Shown here: positions 7,213-14,596 of the stretch, piece by piece
Layout of the letters: each line of letters begins with the position of its first letter
How positions within the stretch are numbered: the stretch's first letter is position 1
DNA from: Bryobacterales bacterium
GTDB taxonomy: Bacteria; Acidobacteriota; Terriglobia; Bryobacterales; Bryobacteraceae
Assembly: GCA_016716385.1 (NCBI GenBank)
Contig: JADJWL010000025.1
Location: forward strand, 558,001-622,000
DNA length: 64,000 bases
Direction: 5' to 3'
Notes under the pieces: generated by a model
Database searches by the model: none
What the model saw: the letters and a program-made list of their open reading frames with translations, nothing else
Told to the model about the DNA's origin: nothing
Program-made: the position numbers and the translations under genes

Positions 7213-8387
7213 GATTGGCAGAACGGATGAGCCGGATCGGCACCGAGTCGGCGTTCGAAGTCCTGGTGCGCGCCCGCGAGTTGGAAGCTCGCGGCAAGAG
7301 CGTGATCCACCTGGAAATCGGCGAGCCCGACTTCGACACACCGGCTCACGTGATCGAAGCCGGCAAGCGGGCGCTTGACGAGGGCTGGACGCACTACGGC
7401 CCCACGCAGGGGTATCCCGATCTGCGGGAGGCCATCGCCGCCTACGTGTCGCGGACGCGGGGCATCCAGGTCGGGCCGGAGCGCGTGTGCGTGGTGCCCG
7501 GCGGCAAGCCGATCATTTTCTTCCCGATGCTCGCGTTGCTCGAGCCCGGTGACGAAGTGATCTATCCGAATCCTGGCTTCCCGATTTACGAATCGATGGT
7601 TCAGTATCTCGGCGCGAAGCCGGTGCCGGTGCCGCTGGTGGAAGAGCGCGGGTTTTCGTTCGATCTCGACGTCTTCGCGTCCTGTTTGAGTGACCGGACG
7701 CGGATGGTGATCCTGAACTCGCCGCAGAATCCGACCGGCGGCGTGATCCCGCCGGACGACATGCGCGCACTCGCGGACATGCTGCGCGACCGCGATGTCG
7801 TCATCCTGGCGGACGAGATCTACTCCCGGATCTATTACGGCGACGAACCGGTCTCACTGACCACGTTTCCGGGCATGCTGGAAAAGACCATTCTGCTCGA
7901 CGGCTTCTCGAAGACGTACGCGATGACCGGATGGCGCATCGGCTACGGCGTGATGCCGGAGCCGCTGGTGGACCCGGTCAACAAACTGATGGTGAACTCG
8001 AACTCCTGTACAGCGAGCTTCACGCAGAAAGCGGCGCTTGCCGCGCTGACCGGTCCGCAGGACGACGTCGACCGCATGGTTGCGGAGTTCCGCCGCCGCC
8101 GCGATGCGTTCTGCGCCGCGTTGAATGAGATTCCCGGGTTCCGTTGCGAGCTGCCGGGCGGCGCCTTCTACGCGTTTGCCAACGTGAAGGGCGCGGGGAT
8201 GGGGTCGAAAGAGCTGGCCGACCGCCTGCTGACCGAAGCCGGCGTCGCGTGCCTGAACGGCGGAGCGTTCGGACGCTTCGGCGAGGGCTATCTGCGGTTC
8301 AGTTACGCCAACTCGCTCGACAACCTGCTCGAAGCCGCACGGCGGATCCGGGGGTTTGTGGAAGGTCTAGCGGGCCGGGATTCGTAA
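7209..8387 (+). CDS. Class I/II PLP-dependent aminotransferase (aspartate aminotransferase-like)
   Basis: The 392-residue fold-type I PLP enzyme has all expected marks. IHLEIGEPDFDTPAHV and THYGPTQGYPDLREAI bind substrate and cofactor at the N-terminus. ILNSPQNPTGGVI and VILADEIYSRIYY contact PLP. LLDGFSKTYAMTGWRIGY carries the Schiff-base lysine. YLRFSYANSLDNLLEA holds the C-terminal Arg for the alpha-carboxylate. It is the last gene of the thiolase operon (ATGA overlap with the OB protein), so it may act on an amino acid linked to that acyl-CoA pathway; specificity cannot be decided. Its 3' end overlaps the convergent TOPRIM-like gene by 21 bases. Confidence 0.9.
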   Translation: MRLAERMSRIGTESAFEVLVRARELEARGKSVIHLEIGEPDFDTPAHVIEAGKRALDEGWTHYGPTQGYPDLREAIAAYVSRTRGIQVGPERVCVVPGGKPIIFFPMLALLEPGDEVIYPNPGFPIYESMVQYLGAKPVPVPLVEERGFSFDLDVFASCLSDRTRMVILNSPQNPTGGVIPPDDMRALADMLRDRDVVILADEIYSRIYYGDEPVSLTTFPGMLEKTILLDGFSKTYAMTGWRIGYGVMPEPLVDPVNKLMVNSNSCTASFTQKAALAALTGPQDDVDRMVAEFRRRRDAFCAALNEIPGFRCELPGGAFYAFANVKGAGMGSKELADRLLTEAGVACLNGGAFGRFGEGYLRFSYANSLDNLLEAARRIRGFVEGLAGRDS

Positions 8388-8918
8388 GGCCTCGGGAATC
8401 GCGGCAAGGAGCGAGGGGATCGCGTCATCTGGCAGGGTGAAGTTCGGTCGCGTCCATTCGAAGAACCGAAGGGCCGCGCCTTTGATCGCCTGGTCGTCCA
8501 CTCGACTGTCCTTCCTGTAGGACGTCTCTTCATCGACGGCGTGTCGGTGCAAACACAGTGTCCACGTTTCGATTGCGCGCTTCGGGATGAAGTGCGCAAT
8601 ATTTTCGTCCTGATCGCGCGGACGCAGTCCCTCGGAGGCCAGAGCCTGTGCAAGTTGCCTCGCGCGCTCGTCAACAGTTCCAGTGTCTGCATCAATAAGC
8701 ACGACGAGCGCAGTGGCCGCCTTCTTCGACCTCGCCCTGATGGCCGCAACCTCGACGGCGTACCTCTGTCGCACGTATTGCTCGCCGGCTCCGCGCACAG
8801 GATCAGCCAACAGTCTGATCTCGTGACCGTAACCCATCCGTCTCAGGAAGCGTCGAGCGAACTGTTGGTGTCTCGAGTCTTCCCCAAGGATGACAATCTC
8901 CGACGGTCTATTCGCCAT
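8367..8918 (-). CDS. TOPRIM-like protein, partner of AAA ATPase (putative defence nuclease)
   Basis: This 183-residue protein is not one I recognise by name, but it has the pattern of a small TOPRIM domain. EIVILGEDSRHQQF gives the first strand and Glu (E13). VVLIDADTGTVDER gives the DxD metal motif (D76, D78). IPKRAIETWTLCL resembles the P-x-x-x-I/F-E-x-W motif seen in RloB- and DUF4276-like TOPRIM proteins. It overlaps the stop of the upstream AAA ATPase by 11 bases, so the two are translationally coupled. OLD-family nucleases carry these two modules in one chain, whereas PARIS (AriA/AriB) and AbiL/RloAB-type systems split them. I infer a nuclease or toxin effector controlled by the ATPase. 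Start ATG 8918 chosen; 8936 is possible. Confidence 0.6.
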   Translation of the reverse strand: MANRPSEIVILGEDSRHQQFARRFLRRMGYGHEIRLLADPVRGAGEQYVRQRYAVEVAAIRARSKKAATALVVLIDADTGTVDERARQLAQALASEGLRPRDQDENIAHFIPKRAIETWTLCLHRHAVDEETSYRKDSRVDDQAIKGAALRFFEWTRPNFTLPDDAIPSLLAAIPEALRIPAR

Positions 8919-10017
8919 TCCATCCTCGGGCAACAAGTTCTGCTGGAGTCAGTCCGATCGCGGGGTCGCCCTGGAACTTCTCGGCGCGGACCGAGCCAAC
9001 GCCGTCCCGCCGGAAGACGACGCCCGCATCGACAGCCCACTGGTTCAAGATTTCCGGATGGTGTGAGATTACCAGAATCTGGCCGGATCCCTCATCGACG
9101 GCGTCTTCGCAGGCCATCAGCCATGGTTGGATCTCGCGCAACGCAACGAAGTTGTCCGGTTCATCCAGAATCACGGTTCCGCCCTGCGCAAGTACGAAAT
9201 GGAGAATGGCGTACAAGCACGCTAGGCAACGCTGTCCCTCGGAAAGCTCCGCGAACCCGAAACGGAGTCTCTCTCCACCGCTTCGATCGAACTCCGCGAT
9301 AAGCAACCGGACGGGCTCAGCCCAGACTTTGAGCGCGAAGACTCCGAATCCATCGAGAACTTGGCGAAGACTCTCGATGTACCGCGCCGTCACATTGGGA
9401 TCCGACTGGCTCCAATGCCTGTACCATGACGCGAAATTGGCCAGGTCGACCCTGGGGAAGAGGTCCTCCTTCTCAGCGCGAGTGCCCATGCTAAATGGGT
9501 TGATCCGGAAGCACAGAAGCCCCCCAAACCAGCCGACGAACCGCATCAACGTCTGGTTCTCCGGCCGGGCCCTGATGGTTGCGAGTGCCGACTGGTGCGG
9601 GTCAAATGGATACGTCACCTTATGTTGGAACTGATCGTTGTAGAGGCGAACTTCCCCGTTGACAAACTCGAACACCGGCTTCTGATCGCATTGGACCGTC
9701 TCTTCGATCACGCGCGGCAGTGCCGGATCGCCCAGCGCCTCGATCGCCAGACGGTAGACGAAGCAACTCTCTCCAACTTGGGCCTCAATCTCGAAGGTCT
9801 GTCTCGGCTGGTCCGGCAGCCAGCGGGTGCGCGATGCCGCCACAAACAGGTCTTCAGCCTTGTCGCCACGGATCACGAACTGCCGGACGGTGAGAAGGGC
9901 ATCCAGAAGGGATGACTTCCCCGAACCGTTAGCGCCCAGAATGAGCTGCCTGCGGGCAGGCCGGTACTCGAAGTTAACAAAGCACTTGTAGTTGTCAATG
10001 TAAACGCGGGTCAGCAC
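8908..10017 (-). CDS. AAA family ATPase, ABC/SMC-like (OLD/RecF type)
   Basis: This 369-residue ATPase shows an N-terminal strand LTRVYIDNYKCFVNFEY typical of RecF/OLD proteins. It has Walker A GANGSGKSS (28-36), an ABC signature LSEGQR (258-263), Walker B TVILDEPDNF (281-290) and an H-loop VISHHPEILN (316-325). It carries no transmembrane segment and no fused TOPRIM; the TOPRIM-like domain is encoded by the next gene, which overlaps it by 11 bases. That makes the pair resemble a split OLD nuclease, or the ATPase half of PARIS- or AbiL-like abortive infection systems. The start is GTG 10017, eight bases after a TATCAT hexamer at 10031-10026, so the pair has its own promoter just past the sulfatase gene. 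Role in defence is inference. Confidence 0.75.
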   Translation of the reverse strand: MLTRVYIDNYKCFVNFEYRPARRQLILGANGSGKSSLLDALLTVRQFVIRGDKAEDLFVAASRTRWLPDQPRQTFEIEAQVGESCFVYRLAIEALGDPALPRVIEETVQCDQKPVFEFVNGEVRLYNDQFQHKVTYPFDPHQSALATIRARPENQTLMRFVGWFGGLLCFRINPFSMGTRAEKEDLFPRVDLANFASWYRHWSQSDPNVTARYIESLRQVLDGFGVFALKVWAEPVRLLIAEFDRSGGERLRFGFAELSEGQRCLACLYAILHFVLAQGGTVILDEPDNFVALREIQPWLMACEDAVDEGSGQILVISHHPEILNQWAVDAGVVFRRDGVGSVRAEKFQGDPAIGLTPAELVARGWNGE

Positions 10018-10025
10018 TTAGCTCG

Positions 10026-10031
10026 ATGATA
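10026..10031 (-). promoter_or_regulatory. -10 element of AAA/TOPRIM pair
   Basis: TATCAT on the minus strand ends eight bases before the GTG start of the AAA ATPase gene, in the 33-base gap after the sulfatase stop. The spacing predicts a leaderless transcript and independent expression of the two-gene cassette. Confidence 0.45.
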
Positions 10032-10050
10032 CCTGACAAAGCTCCGGCGC

Positions 10051-11400
10051 TCACCCGCGCGGGAAGCGCCGCAAACGCGGTGCGGCGACTTCGCGCTCCC
10101 AGGCTTCCACCTGCTTCCGGTACGGTTCGGCGCGAGCCGCATCCGCTTGCAGGAGATTCCGCTCTTCGCCGGGATCCCGCGCCAGGTCGTACAGGAACTC
10201 GTCGCCGTTGTCGTTGATGTACTTCACGTCGCCGTCCCGCAGGGCCTTGCGGCGGTTCTCCCCGCGTTTGTAGCGCCAGAAGACGCGGCGCGGACGCGGC
10301 GCGGCTCCGGATACCTCCGCCAGCAGGTTCTCTCCGTCGAAGCCCCGCCTCGGAGGCCCGATGCCGCAGGCGGCGAGCAGCGTCGGCGCGAGGTCCATCG
10401 TCAGCATCACCTGTTCGCACACTGCACCGCGCGGCAGTTTCGCCGGCCAGCGGATGAGGCACGGTACGCGGATGCCCCCCTCCCACAACGCGCTCTTGCG
10501 CCCACGGAACGGAGCGTTCCGGCCGTTCGCGTCCGCGCCGTTGTCGCTGATGAAGATGACGATCGTGTTCTCCGCCGCGCCCTGCTGTTCGATCTCGCCC
10601 AAAATCGCCCCGATGCGCCGGTCCATCCGCTCGACCATCTTTGCGTAGAGGGACCGGTCGCCCTGACGCCGCGGCGCGGTGCCGGTGGCGGGGTCGAAGC
10701 CGTCGGGATCCTGGATCGGCGTATGCGGCGCCGTGAACGGCACGTAGAGAAAGAACGGCGTGTTCCGCCGCAGGCCCGGTTGTCTCAGCCAGGCCACCGC
10801 CTCCTCGACAAACAGGTCGGTGAGGTACCCCTCGCGCCGGATCATGCTGCCGTTCTTGAACAGCACTTCGCGCCCGTTGTCTTCGCGGTGCGTGAAGTAG
10901 TCGGCGTTGCCGCCCAGAATGCCGAAGGCCGCATCGAAGCCGTGGCGCTCCGGACGGAACTTGTCGCGATACCCGAGGTGCCACTTGCCGAACATGCCGG
11001 TGCGATAGCCGGCCTTCTTGAACAGCGCGGCCATCGTCGCTTCCGAAGTGGGCAGACCCAGTTCTCCACGATTCGCCAGCCACTCGGCCTCGTCATAGCG
11101 GCCGACATCGTCCACGCCGATGGCGCATTCGAGTCCGCCCACGCGCTGCTGGTAGCGGCCTGTCAGCAGGGCCGTGCGCGTCGGCGTGCACTCCGGGGCG
11201 TTGGCATAGAACTGCGTGAACCGGACGCCGTCCCGGCCGAGCGAATCGATGTTGGGCGTCTGGATGTCGGGAGCGCCGTAAGAAGACAGGTCGCCGTAGC
11301 CGAGATCATCCGCTACGAGCAGGACAACGTTGGGCCGGGCCTGGGACTGCGCCAGCAGCGGCGCGCCGGCGACCCACAGGAACTGTCGGCGGGTCCACAT
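10051..11400 (-). CDS. Exported Cys-type sulfatase
   Basis: This 449-residue arylsulfatase-family enzyme hydrolyses a sulfate ester. The N-terminus MWTRRQFLWVAGAPLLAQS has a twin-arginine-like signal. Metal binding starts with NVVLLVADDLGYGD. The catalytic motif is CTPTRTALLTGRY at residue 71; Cys must be converted to formylglycine by an anaerobic or aerobic maturase not seen in the window. In most sulfatases the fourth residue of this motif is Ser, here Thr. FISDNGAD supplies the second metal Asp-Asn pair, and GKWHLG and APHTP are also present. The substrate could be a sulfated polysaccharide, but sequence alone does not tell. A TACACT hexamer at 11412-11407 lies six bases before the ATG. 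Confidence 0.9.
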   Translation of the reverse strand: MWTRRQFLWVAGAPLLAQSQARPNVVLLVADDLGYGDLSSYGAPDIQTPNIDSLGRDGVRFTQFYANAPECTPTRTALLTGRYQQRVGGLECAIGVDDVGRYDEAEWLANRGELGLPTSEATMAALFKKAGYRTGMFGKWHLGYRDKFRPERHGFDAAFGILGGNADYFTHREDNGREVLFKNGSMIRREGYLTDLFVEEAVAWLRQPGLRRNTPFFLYVPFTAPHTPIQDPDGFDPATGTAPRRQGDRSLYAKMVERMDRRIGAILGEIEQQGAAENTIVIFISDNGADANGRNAPFRGRKSALWEGGIRVPCLIRWPAKLPRGAVCEQVMLTMDLAPTLLAACGIGPPRRGFDGENLLAEVSGAAPRPRRVFWRYKRGENRRKALRDGDVKYINDNGDEFLYDLARDPGEERNLLQADAARAEPYRKQVEAWEREVAAPRLRRFPRG

Positions 11401-11424
11401 CCCACCAGTGTAGCCGGGGCGCCG

Positions 11425-11946
11425 TTATTTCTTGCCCTTCTTCTGAGCGCGCGCCGTCGAAGGAGGAGTGATTCCCCTGGTCCGCAGGTAGCCAACCATG
11501 TTTCCGTAATGCTGGTTCCAGTTCACGACCAGCCCAAACAGAACGTTGACCGGCGACACGGTTTTCCCTCCCGCCTGGACATTTTGCAGGATCTTCGCAT
11601 CCGTCATACGCCGGAAGACGGGCTCACAGTAGTCAAACGAAGCCTTCAGCCCCTCGACCAGGACCGTCTTGTCGGTTGCCCCTTTGTACCGCGCCGCCGC
11701 CGTAGGCGGCACGGCCGAAAGCGGCGCGCAGGAATTGAAGTTCATGCCGATGTTGTGCTCGATCCATTCGCCGAAGCTCCGCTGTTCGGGAGTCAGCCGG
11801 TAGCCGTAATCCTTGGCTGGCATCAACTCGGCGCTTTCGATCAGGTTCAGGCGGACAGACTCATAACGGGGCACGATCGAGTCCATGATCGGGGCTTGCG
11901 CCAGCGCGGCGGCAGCCAGGAGGAACGGTGCAATCCAGGGTTTCAT
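11425..11946 (-). CDS. Secreted DinB-like four-helix protein
   Basis: This is a 173-residue protein with a signal peptide MKPWIAPFLLAAAALAQA. The mature part resembles the DinB/YfiT superfamily of four-helix metal-binding proteins. It has an N-terminal helix PRYESVRLNLIESAELMP, YRLTPEQRSFGEWIEHNIGMN with a candidate metal His, and a C-terminal VVNWNQHYGNMVGYLRTRGI with a second His. DinB proteins with export signals are frequent in Acidobacteriota, and some members of the superfamily are thiol transferases, but this one has no assigned reaction. The C-terminus is Lys-rich (RAQKKGKK). ATG 11946 is preceded by TACAAT at 11966-11961 (14-base gap), so the 5' leader is very short. It is divergent from the sigma-54 activator. 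Confidence 0.75.
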   Translation of the reverse strand: MKPWIAPFLLAAAALAQAPIMDSIVPRYESVRLNLIESAELMPAKDYGYRLTPEQRSFGEWIEHNIGMNFNSCAPLSAVPPTAAARYKGATDKTVLVEGLKASFDYCEPVFRRMTDAKILQNVQAGGKTVSPVNVLFGLVVNWNQHYGNMVGYLRTRGITPPSTARAQKKGKK

Positions 11947-12000
11947 CCGTAGTACTCGCGATTGTACCGCATGGCTATCCCGCATCCCCCTGCCGGGCGA

Positions 12001-12006
12001 TATAAT
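12001..12006 (+). promoter_or_regulatory. -10 element of sigma-54 activator gene
   Basis: A perfect TATAAT lies 12 bases before ATG 12019, predicting a leader of about 5-6 bases. No convincing -35 is visible 17 bases upstream. Confidence 0.5.
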
Positions 12007-12018
12007 AGGCAACACTAC

Positions 12019-13053
12019 ATGATTCCGGCTGGCGTGGACGCCCCGCATTGTCTTGTGGGGCAGTCGCCGCAGATCAGGAAGATCCGGCATCTTATTGACA
12101 AATTCGGCCGTTCCGCCACCCCGGTGCTACTCCTGGGAGAGACCGGCTCCGGCAAGGAAGTGGTGGCTCGCGCCATCCACGACGCACACCCGACAGGACA
12201 CTTCGTGCCCATCGACTGCGGCTCACTGGTGGGTCCATTGGTGGAAAGCGAGCTGTTCGGTCACGTCAAGGGCGCCTTCACGAATGCCCACGAAAACAAG
12301 CGGGGTCTGATCGAACTCGCGAATGGCGGGACCGCCTTCTTCGACGAGATCGGCGACTTGCCCATGGAAATGCAGGTGAAGCTGCTGCGGGTCCTGCAGG
12401 AGCGGGAGTATCGGCCGGTCGGGTCGCTCTCGCGGCACAAAGTACAGATCCGCGTCATCGCGGCCACTCATCGCGACCTGCCACGCGAGATCGAGCGCGG
12501 CAATTTCCGCCAGGATCTGTATTACCGGCTCAACGTCGTCACTTTGCGGATTCCCCCGCTGCGGGAACGGCGTGAGGACATCCCGCTGCTGATCGACCAT
12601 TTTCTCGACCGGCTCGGAGCGCGCTTCGTCCTCACCGAAGAAGCCCGCCGCACTATGGTCAACTACGAGTGGCCGGGCAACGTCCGCGAACTGTGGAATT
12701 GCGTGCAGCGGATGACGGCGATGGCTCCCGGCAATGTCGTGCAGGTCGCGGACCTCCCGACCGGGTTGCAGAATCACCTGAACGCCCGCCACGCCGGGCG
12801 GGTTTCCATGGCGGCTGCGATGGGAGGCGGAGGTGTGCCGGTTTCGATCCCGTCGAACGGTGCACGGACCCCGGTGTTCCGGTTATCGGAGATCGAACGG
12901 CGGACGATCATCGACGCTCTCCGCCATACGAGAGGGGACCGGACACACGCGGCTCAACTTCTGGGCATTGGCCGCACGACTCTGTACCGGAAAATGAAGG
13001 AGTACTCAATCGAGCAGGAGCATCGCATGCCGCTCGAATCTCAGCTGGGATAA
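12019..13053 (+). CDS. Sigma-54-interacting transcriptional activator, AAA+ plus Fis HTH
   Basis: This 344-residue protein consists of an AAA+ domain and a Fis-type DNA-binding helix-turn-helix, with no receiver, GAF or PAS domain. Walker A is GETGSGKE (40-47), Walker B GGTAFFDEIGDLP (103-115), and arginine-finger regions lie around QDLYYRLNV. The HTH is RGDRTHAAQLLGIGRTTLYRKMKEY (305-329). The sigma-54-contacting L1 loop, normally GAFTGA, reads GAFTNA (85-90). Family members drive ATP-dependent opening of sigma-54 promoters; the Asn at the fifth position may weaken or alter this. Without a sensor domain it is probably constitutive or controlled by partners. Start ATG 12019 follows TATAAT; the frame is open to TTG 11962. 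Confidence 0.88.
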   Translation: MIPAGVDAPHCLVGQSPQIRKIRHLIDKFGRSATPVLLLGETGSGKEVVARAIHDAHPTGHFVPIDCGSLVGPLVESELFGHVKGAFTNAHENKRGLIELANGGTAFFDEIGDLPMEMQVKLLRVLQEREYRPVGSLSRHKVQIRVIAATHRDLPREIERGNFRQDLYYRLNVVTLRIPPLRERREDIPLLIDHFLDRLGARFVLTEEARRTMVNYEWPGNVRELWNCVQRMTAMAPGNVVQVADLPTGLQNHLNARHAGRVSMAAAMGGGGVPVSIPSNGARTPVFRLSEIERRTIIDALRHTRGDRTHAAQLLGIGRTTLYRKMKEYSIEQEHRMPLESQLG

Positions 13054-13059
13054 GAACGA

Positions 13060-13097
13060 AACCGCGCGCCGACCTCGGACAGGTCTGGCGCGCGGTT
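13060..13097. terminator. Bidirectional hairpin terminator between sigma-54 activator and RRM gene
   Basis: Perfect 11-base arms (AACCGCGCGCC at 13060-13070 and its complement at 13087-13097) enclose a second 5-base stem GACCT/AGGTC. The structure lies between two convergent genes and covers the last bases of the RRM gene stop. There is no strong T-tract, so its efficiency is uncertain, but the stem is long and GC-rich in both directions. Confidence 0.7.
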
Positions 13098-13476
13098 AGA
13101 GAGCCTTTGCCAGTTCGGTTGCGAATGCGCTACGCGGTGCCTCGCGCTTGCGGCGGGTCTTGGTATCGGCGCGACGGGCCGGACGGCTTTCGCCGGCAGG
13201 CGCGGTCGGTGCAACGCCCTTGCCTTTGGGCGGCTGGGCAGGATTGGCGCGCAACAGGCGGTCTTCGAGAGGGGCGCGATCGAAACGGCGGATGATGGAC
13301 TGCATCTCGTCCGCGGTCGGCGCCTCAACAAAGGCGAATCCCTTGGACTCCTGCGTTTCGTGATTTCGGATCACTTTGATGGAATCGGCTACGAGGTCCT
13401 CGGCGGTGAGCCAGCCTTTGATATCATCGGCGGTCACCCAGGACGGCAGATTCCCTAGGAAAACAGTATGGGGCAT
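13096..13476 (-). CDS. RNA-recognition-motif (RRM) protein
   Basis: This 126-residue protein has one RRM domain and a basic tail. RNP2 appears as TVFLGNLP (residues 4-11) and RNP1 as KGFAFVEAP, with the beta-alpha-beta spacing of bacterial RRM proteins. The C-terminal 45 residues are Pro/Lys/Arg-rich (KGKGVAP, RRADTKTRRKREAP) and probably disordered, giving extra RNA affinity. Bacterial single-RRM proteins, best known in cyanobacteria (Rbp), bind RNA and often respond to cold; that role here is inference. Unlike most genes in this window, it has a recognisable -35/-10 promoter and a 5' leader of about 60 bases. It ends in a strong hairpin shared with the convergent sigma-54 activator gene. 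Confidence 0.88.
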   Translation of the reverse strand: MPHTVFLGNLPSWVTADDIKGWLTAEDLVADSIKVIRNHETQESKGFAFVEAPTADEMQSIIRRFDRAPLEDRLLRANPAQPPKGKGVAPTAPAGESRPARRADTKTRRKREAPRSAFATELAKAL

Positions 13477-13543
13477 CTAGCGGTGTTGATCACTCCGTTG
13501 TTTGGATTGGTGTGGCTGTGGCAGGATTCGTCAAGCCATTCAA

Positions 13544-13572
13544 ATGGTATCAGAGCGTGCAAGCGATTGCAA
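13544..13572 (-). promoter_or_regulatory. Sigma-70 promoter of the RRM gene with overlapping palindrome
   Basis: On the minus strand TTGCAA (13572-13567) and TACCAT (13549-13544) are separated by exactly 17 bases, a classical housekeeping promoter spacing. The -35 lies in an imperfect palindrome at 13561-13578 (AAGCG...CGCTT around TTGCAA), which could be an operator. Predicted leader is about 60 bases. The rest of the 120-base gap up to murB shows nothing else. Confidence 0.55.
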
Positions 13573-13596
13573 ACGCTTTTCGAACGGTTTTCCGGC

Positions 13597-14565
13597 CTAG
13601 CCGAAGCCGACGTACTGGACCTCTTCCTCCGCCTCGATGCCGAACCTGTCGCGGACACGGGTTTTCAGCTCCGCGATCAGGCCGCGAAGTTCCGCGGCCG
13701 TGCCGGAACCGGCGTTGAAGATGAGGTTCGCGTGGTAGTCTGCGACCGCGATGCCGCCGTGCTGGATGCCCTTCGCGCCCACCTGCTCCAGGAACCACGC
13801 GGCGGGGATCTTGCCTTCGCGCACCACTCCAGGCGGCACCTGCCGCGTGACGGACTCGGGCAGATCGTCGAACAGCAGATTCTTGAAGATGCTGCCCGCG
13901 CAGCGCATAGTGGGCGGAAACTTCTCGTTGCGGATGCGGACGATCTCCTCCGCCCGGCTCCGCAGCTCGCCGGCGTCGGCCGGATCCAGGCGCAGTTGAG
14001 CCGAGAGGATGACCCAATCCTTGTGCTCTTTGAAGATGCTTTCGCGGTAGCGGAAGTGGCAGGCCGGGTTGTCGAACTCGCGCGGCTTTCCCCGGTGCAG
14101 GAAGCGGACGAAGGTAATGCGTTCAGAGATGGAATGCCCGTAGGCGCCGGCGTTGCCGTAGACCGCGGCGCCGACCGAACCTGGAATTCCGGCCAGAGTC
14201 TCGAGCCCGCGCAGCCCGCGATCGATCGTGAACCAGACGAGGTCCCACAACGATGCGCCCGCCGCCGCGCGCACGCACGGTCCTTCGGCCTCAATCGCAG
14301 CGCCCGTATAGCGCAAGACAACCCCGCGGAAGCCCACGTCGGAGACGATCAGGTTGGTGCCGCCGGCGATCACTTCCAGCGGCGCGCCGGAGGCGTGAAC
14401 TAGGCGCCACGCTTCGGCGAACGCATCGGCGTCAGGCGTTTCGGCGTACACATCGGCCGGTCCGCCGATGCCGAAGCGCGTGTAGCGGGACAACGGAACA
14501 TCTGAAGCGGCCTGTACACTGGGAATTTCAGCGAGACGGGATGCCAGCGTCTCAAGGGCGGTCAT
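13597..14565 (-). CDS. murB: UDP-N-acetylenolpyruvoylglucosamine reductase MurB
   Basis: MurB reduces UDP-GlcNAc-enolpyruvate to UDP-MurNAc with NADPH and FAD, a cytoplasmic step of peptidoglycan synthesis. The 322-residue protein shows SRYTRFGIGGPADVYAE at the N-terminus, the FAD-binding EVIAGGTNLIVSDVGFRGVVL, and GLETLAGIPGSVGAAVYGNAGAYG. The substrate-binding FRYRESIFK and the CAGSIFKN segment with the proton-donating Ser are also present. Near the C-terminus there is GAKGIQHGGIAVADYHANLIFN. It stands apart from other mur genes here, which is common outside the dcw cluster. Start ATG 14565 lies nine bases after TATAAT (14580-14575), so the mRNA is nearly leaderless; the frame stays open further upstream over the divergent DUF2461 gene. 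Confidence 0.95.
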   Translation of the reverse strand: MTALETLASRLAEIPSVQAASDVPLSRYTRFGIGGPADVYAETPDADAFAEAWRLVHASGAPLEVIAGGTNLIVSDVGFRGVVLRYTGAAIEAEGPCVRAAAGASLWDLVWFTIDRGLRGLETLAGIPGSVGAAVYGNAGAYGHSISERITFVRFLHRGKPREFDNPACHFRYRESIFKEHKDWVILSAQLRLDPADAGELRSRAEEIVRIRNEKFPPTMRCAGSIFKNLLFDDLPESVTRQVPPGVVREGKIPAAWFLEQVGAKGIQHGGIAVADYHANLIFNAGSGTAAELRGLIAELKTRVRDRFGIEAEEEVQYVGFG

Positions 14566-14574
14566 CTGCCTTTC

Positions 14575-14586
14575 ATTATAGGGAGG
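14575..14586. promoter_or_regulatory. Divergent start region of murB and DUF2461 gene
   Basis: The 31-base gap contains TATAAT on the minus strand (14580-14575), nine bases from the murB ATG. It also has a plus-strand GGGAGG Shine-Dalgarno (14581-14586), ten bases before ATG 14597. The two genes therefore appear to start by different modes, murB nearly leaderless and the DUF2461 gene with an SD. Confidence 0.5.
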
Positions 14587-14596
14587 ATACAGGGGC

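Noticed and set aside
10147..11952. Plus-strand open frame of about 600 codons opposite the sulfatase gene
   Set aside because: Antisense to clear sulfatase and DinB-like motifs; no recognisable domain.
13476..13596. Possible small gene in the gap between murB and the RRM gene
   Set aside because: No frame with a supported start and SD; the sequence is better explained as the RRM promoter and leader.
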